Shown here piece by piece: positions 5,877 to 8,147 of a stretch of DNA of 8,147 bases. The notes under the pieces were generated by a model. That model saw only the letters and a list, made by a program, of their open reading frames with translations. It did no database searches and had not been told where the DNA came from. Numbering within the stretch: position 1 is the stretch's first letter; each line of letters starts with the position of its first letter. The position numbers were made by a program, and so were the translations under genes. This stretch comes from Pseudonocardia sp. (lineage in GTDB: Bacteria; Actinomycetota; Actinomycetes; Mycobacteriales; Pseudonocardiaceae): contig JAKDLE010000097.1 in NCBI GenBank assembly GCA_030453005.1, positions 1-8,147 of the forward strand, in the 5' to 3' direction.

Positions 5877-5891
5877 GAGCGCGCTCCTAGA
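5872..5891. terminator. Perfect 20-bp palindrome holding the stops of vapC and ftsX
   Basis: TCTAGGAGCG and its exact reverse complement abut with no spacer. The TAG stop of vapC (5874-5876) and that of ftsX (5889-5887 on the minus strand) sit at mirror positions. The RNA could form a hairpin only with a loop opened from the central GCGC, giving a stem of about 8 bp, so it may act as a compact bidirectional terminator. Confidence 0.5.
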
Positions 5892-6789
5892 GCCGCACGT
5901 AGAGCCGCAGCGTCACGTACCCGGTGACGGCCGCGATCCCGGCGCCGAGCATCACGAGGATCGGCGAGACCCACACGATGTCGCTGAGCTCGATCGGCGG
6001 CACCACCCCGTTGGAGACGATCCCGCTCAGCAGGCGGTCGATGAACAGGAACTTGCCCGCGAACAGCCCGGCCGACGCGATCAGCGCACCCACCAGCCCC
6101 GTCACCACGGCCTCGATGAGGAAGGGGAGCTGGGTGTACCAGCGCGTGGCGCCGACCAGCCGCATGACGCCCACCTCGGTGCGCCGCGTGTACGCCGACA
6201 CCTGCACCGTGTTGGAGATCAGCAGCAGCGCCGCGACCGCCTGCACCAGTGCGAGCGCGAACGTCACGTTGCGCACGCCACCGAGGAAGTCGAACAGCTT
6301 CGCGACGACCTCGCGCTGGTCGATGATGTTGCGGACGCCGACCTGCTCGGCCATCGCCTCCCGCACCGCGACGGCGCCCGCCCCGGGGTCGGCGAGGCGC
6401 ACCCGCAGGGTGGCGGGCAGCGACTGCGGCCGCACCAGCTCCGCCAGAGCCTGGCCCGCGAAGAGCTGCAGGTAGCGCTCGTAGGCCTGCTCCTGGCTCT
6501 CGAAGCGCACCGACTCGACCAGCGGAGAGTTCTCCAGCGTGGCGCGCAGCCCGGAGCAGATCGGTTGGCTGCAGTCGACGTCGGTGGCGGAGACGTCGGC
6601 GGTGAGCGCCACCTGCACCTCGACGCGGCCGCTGTAGAGCTCCTCGGTGCGGTCGATCGTGCGCACGGCGAGCAGCCCGGTACCCACCAGGCCCAGCGAG
6701 ATCGCGGTGGTGAGCACCATCGCGATCGTCATCGTGACGTTGCGGCGCAGTCCGCCGACGACCTCCCGGACGACGAAGTCGCTTCTCAC
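5887..6789 (-). CDS. ftsX: Cell division protein FtsX (permease-like subunit of FtsEX)
   Basis: FtsX is the membrane partner of FtsE; the complex transmits ATP hydrolysis to periplasmic peptidoglycan hydrolases (RipC-type in mycobacteria) at division. The 300-residue protein has a cytoplasmic N-terminus with REVVGGLRRNVTMTIAM, a first transmembrane helix at about 22-42, and an extracellular domain to about 155 that holds C73 and C78, positioned like the actinobacterial cysteine pair. Three more helices follow, with the conserved QVSAYTRRTEVGVMRLVGATRWYTQLPFLIEA block between helices 2 and 3 and TLRLYVRL at the end. The start is GTG 6789, one base after the ftsE stop, giving the usual VRSDFVV-type N-terminus. 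An ATG at 6828 would add 13 unlike residues inside ftsE. Convergent vapC lies downstream. Confidence 0.95.
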   Translation of the reverse strand: MRSDFVVREVVGGLRRNVTMTIAMVLTTAISLGLVGTGLLAVRTIDRTEELYSGRVEVQVALTADVSATDVDCSQPICSGLRATLENSPLVESVRFESQEQAYERYLQLFAGQALAELVRPQSLPATLRVRLADPGAGAVAVREAMAEQVGVRNIIDQREVVAKLFDFLGGVRNVTFALALVQAVAALLLISNTVQVSAYTRRTEVGVMRLVGATRWYTQLPFLIEAVVTGLVGALIASAGLFAGKFLFIDRLLSGIVSNGVVPPIELSDIVWVSPILVMLGAGIAAVTGYVTLRLYVRL

Positions 6790-6790
6790 C

Positions 6791-7480
6791 TCAGCGTCCG
6801 ACGCCGTAGACGGCGCGCGTCTCGTCACGCACGACCCGCCCCAGGTCCAGCTCCACGACGCGACGGCGCATGGAGTCGACGATGGAGCTGTCGTGCGTGG
6901 CCATCACGACGGTGGTGCCCGTGCGGTTGATCCGTTCCAGCAGCAGCATGATGTCCTGGCTGGTGTCCGGGTCGAGGTTGCCGGTCGGTTCGTCGGCGAG
7001 CAGCACCAGCGGCCGGTTGACGAACGCGCGCGCGATCGCCACGCGCTGCTGCTCGCCGCCGGAGAGCTCGTGGGGCAGCCGGTCGGCCTTGCCGCCGAGC
7101 CCGACGAGGTCGAGCACCTCGGGCACCACCGTCCTGATGACACCCTGCGACCGGCCGATGACCTCCAGCGCGAACGCCACGTTCTCGGCGACGGTCTTGT
7201 TCGGCAGCAGCCGGAAGTCCTGGAACACGCAGCCGATGCGCTGGCGCAGCCGCGGCACCCGGCGCCGCGGCAGCTTCGCCACGTTGAGATCGGAGACGAA
7301 GATGTCCCCGCGGGTGGGCACGTCCTCGCGCAGCAACAGCCGCAGGAACGTGGACTTGCCCGATCCGGACGGCCCGATCAGGAAGACGAACTCCCCCTTG
7401 TCGACGGCCACCGAGACCCCGTCCAGCGCCGGGCGCGACGAGGTCTTGTACAGCTTGGTGACGCGTTCGAGGCGGATCAC
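6791..7480 (-). CDS. ftsE: Cell division ATP-binding protein FtsE
   Basis: FtsE is the cytoplasmic ATPase of FtsEX. The 229 residues equal the length of the M. tuberculosis protein. Motifs are complete: A-loop Tyr Y11 in VTKLYK, Walker [10 protein letters not shown] (36-44), Q-loop VFQDFRLL (85-92), signature LSGGEQQR (139-146), Walker B LVLLADEP (158-165), D-loop NLDP, and switch His H196 in MATHD. The C-terminal [14 protein letters not shown] is typical of actinobacterial FtsE. GTG 7480 is chosen because it gives the classic V/M-IRLE-VTK start and because TATCGT (7489-7494) lies 8 nt upstream, fitting a leaderless mRNA. An in-frame GTG at 7510 would add 10 residues that match nothing. ftsX follows after one base, so the pair is cotranscribed and coupled; prfB ends 54 bp upstream. 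Confidence 0.96.
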   Translation of the reverse strand: MIRLERVTKLYKTSSRPALDGVSVAVDKGEFVFLIGPSGSGKSTFLRLLLREDVPTRGDIFVSDLNVAKLPRRRVPRLRQRIGCVFQDFRLLPNKTVAENVAFALEVIGRSQGVIRTVVPEVLDLVGLGGKADRLPHELSGGEQQRVAIARAFVNRPLVLLADEPTGNLDPDTSQDIMLLLERINRTGTTVVMATHDSSIVDSMRRRVVELDLGRVVRDETRAVYGVGR

Positions 7481-7488
7481 GGTGGGTG

Positions 7489-7494
7489 ACGATA
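7489..7494 (-). promoter_or_regulatory. ftsE: Candidate -10 element for leaderless ftsEX
   Basis: TATCGT on the minus strand, with CACCCACC between it and the GTG at 7480, would place transcription start within about two bases of that codon. No Shine-Dalgarno is present. I see no good -35 at 17 bp, so confidence is low. It would give ftsEX a promoter separate from prfB. Confidence 0.3.
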
Positions 7495-7534
7495 GAGCAC
7501 GCGCGGTCACGGCCCCGGGAGGACGCGCCGAGGC

Positions 7535-8147
7535 TCAGGCGGAGCCCGCGGCCTCGTTGCGGCGCCAGCGGATGCCGGCCTCGATGAAGCCGTCGATGTC
7601 GCCGTCGAGCACCGCGCCGGGGTTGTTGACCTCGTGGCTCGTGCGCAGGTCCTTCACCATCTGGTAGGGGTGCAGCACGTAGGAGCGCATCTGGTTGCCC
7701 CACGACGAGCCGGTGTCCTTGAGCGAGTCCATCAGGGCCCGCTCCTCCTGCCTGCGGCGCTCCAGCAGCTTGGCTTGCAGCACCATCATCGCCGAGGCCT
7801 TGTTCTGGATCTGGCTGCGCTCGTTCTGGCACGAGACGACGATGCCGGTGGGCAGGTGCGTGAGCCGCACCGCGGAGTCGGTGGTGTTGACGCCCTGCCC
7901 ACCCGGGCCCGAGGACCGGTAGACGTCGACGCGGAGCTCCTTCTCGTCGATCTCCACGTGGTCGGAGGTCTCGACGACCGGCGCCACCTCGACCCCGGCG
8001 AAGGAGGTCTGGCGGCGGCCCTGGTTGTCGAACGGGGAGATGCGGACGAGCCGGTGCGTGCCCTGCTCGACCGAGAGCGTGCCGTAGGCGTAGGGCGTGT
8101 GGACGGCGAACGTGGCCGACTTGATGCCCGACTCCTCCGCGTAGGAG
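7535..8147 (-). CDS. prfB: Peptide chain release factor 2 (RF2), C-terminal part
   Basis: RF2 recognises UGA and UAA stop codons and triggers release of the finished peptide. The right edge cuts the gene; 203 residues are visible, starting [13 protein letters not shown]. The stop-codon reading tripeptide SPF is at fragment positions 37-39 (VRISPFDNQ), which identifies RF2 rather than RF1 (PxT). The catalytic GGQ is at 82-84 in [20 protein letters not shown], 45 residues later, the spacing of E. coli RF2. [13 protein letters not shown] and the C-terminal [16 protein letters not shown] are also family standard. The missing N-terminus would hold the site of the programmed +1 frameshift if this species has it, so that cannot be checked here. 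The gene ends in TGA, which RF2 itself reads. Confidence 0.97.
   Translation of the reverse strand, partial: SYAEESGIKSATFAVHTPYAYGTLSVEQGTHRLVRISPFDNQGRRQTSFAGVEVAPVVETSDHVEIDEKELRVDVYRSSGPGGQGVNTTDSAVRLTHLPTGIVVSCQNERSQIQNKASAMMVLQAKLLERRRQEERALMDSLKDTGSSWGNQMRSYVLHPYQMVKDLRTSHEVNNPGAVLDGDIDGFIEAGIRWRRNEAAGSA

Noticed and set aside
6790..6828. Earlier ATG start for ftsX at 6828
   Set aside because: The extra 13 residues are unlike known FtsX N-termini and lie inside the ftsE 3' end; GTG 6789 gives the standard beginning.
7538..8147. RF2 programmed frameshift site
   Set aside because: In species that have it, the site is near codon 25, and the visible part begins at about residue 169 by E. 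coli numbering, so it is outside the window.

Overview
This is a very GC-rich window with many GTG starts, gene junctions of the GTGA type and few clear ribosome binding sites. These traits, the protein sequences and the gene order point to a high-GC actinobacterium. Pseudonocardiaceae or a relative is my best guess, which is inference from sequence style and not a database match.

Left part (1-3240). The C-terminus of a VIT1/CCC1-like membrane transporter (+) converges on an MFS efflux-type transporter (-). Upstream of that, in the same direction, lies a saccharopine dehydrogenase-like / trans-acting enoyl reductase-family NAD(P)-binding protein (-). A small SRPBCC (START-fold) protein (+) is divergent from it. 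A 20-bp tandem duplication covers the SRPBCC stop codon, and a 17-bp-stem hairpin separates that gene from the next one.

Right part (3300-8147). This is a version of the conserved actinobacterial block prfB-ftsE-ftsX-smpB-ssrA, all on the minus strand. It encodes release factor 2 (truncated by the window edge), the FtsEX ABC complex that controls peptidoglycan hydrolysis at division, and both parts of trans-translation (SmpB and tmRNA). The tmRNA encodes the tag ADSSQREFALAA. Two things interrupt the block. A metal-dependent amidohydrolase gene overlaps the smpB stop by 4 nt and sits between smpB and ssrA. A complete vapBC toxin-antitoxin pair lies on the opposite strand between ftsX and smpB.

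The vapBC cassette is the most notable part. It has a promoter candidate, two identical 12-bp direct repeats 22 bp apart that look like operator sites, a 4-nt vapB/vapC overlap, and a 20-bp perfect palindrome at its end that holds the stop codons of both vapC and the convergent ftsX. It shares an 83-bp divergent promoter region with smpB, so the VapBC and trans-translation genes could influence each other's expression. I found no CRISPR array, insertion sequence, tRNA or rRNA, and no clear new defence system.
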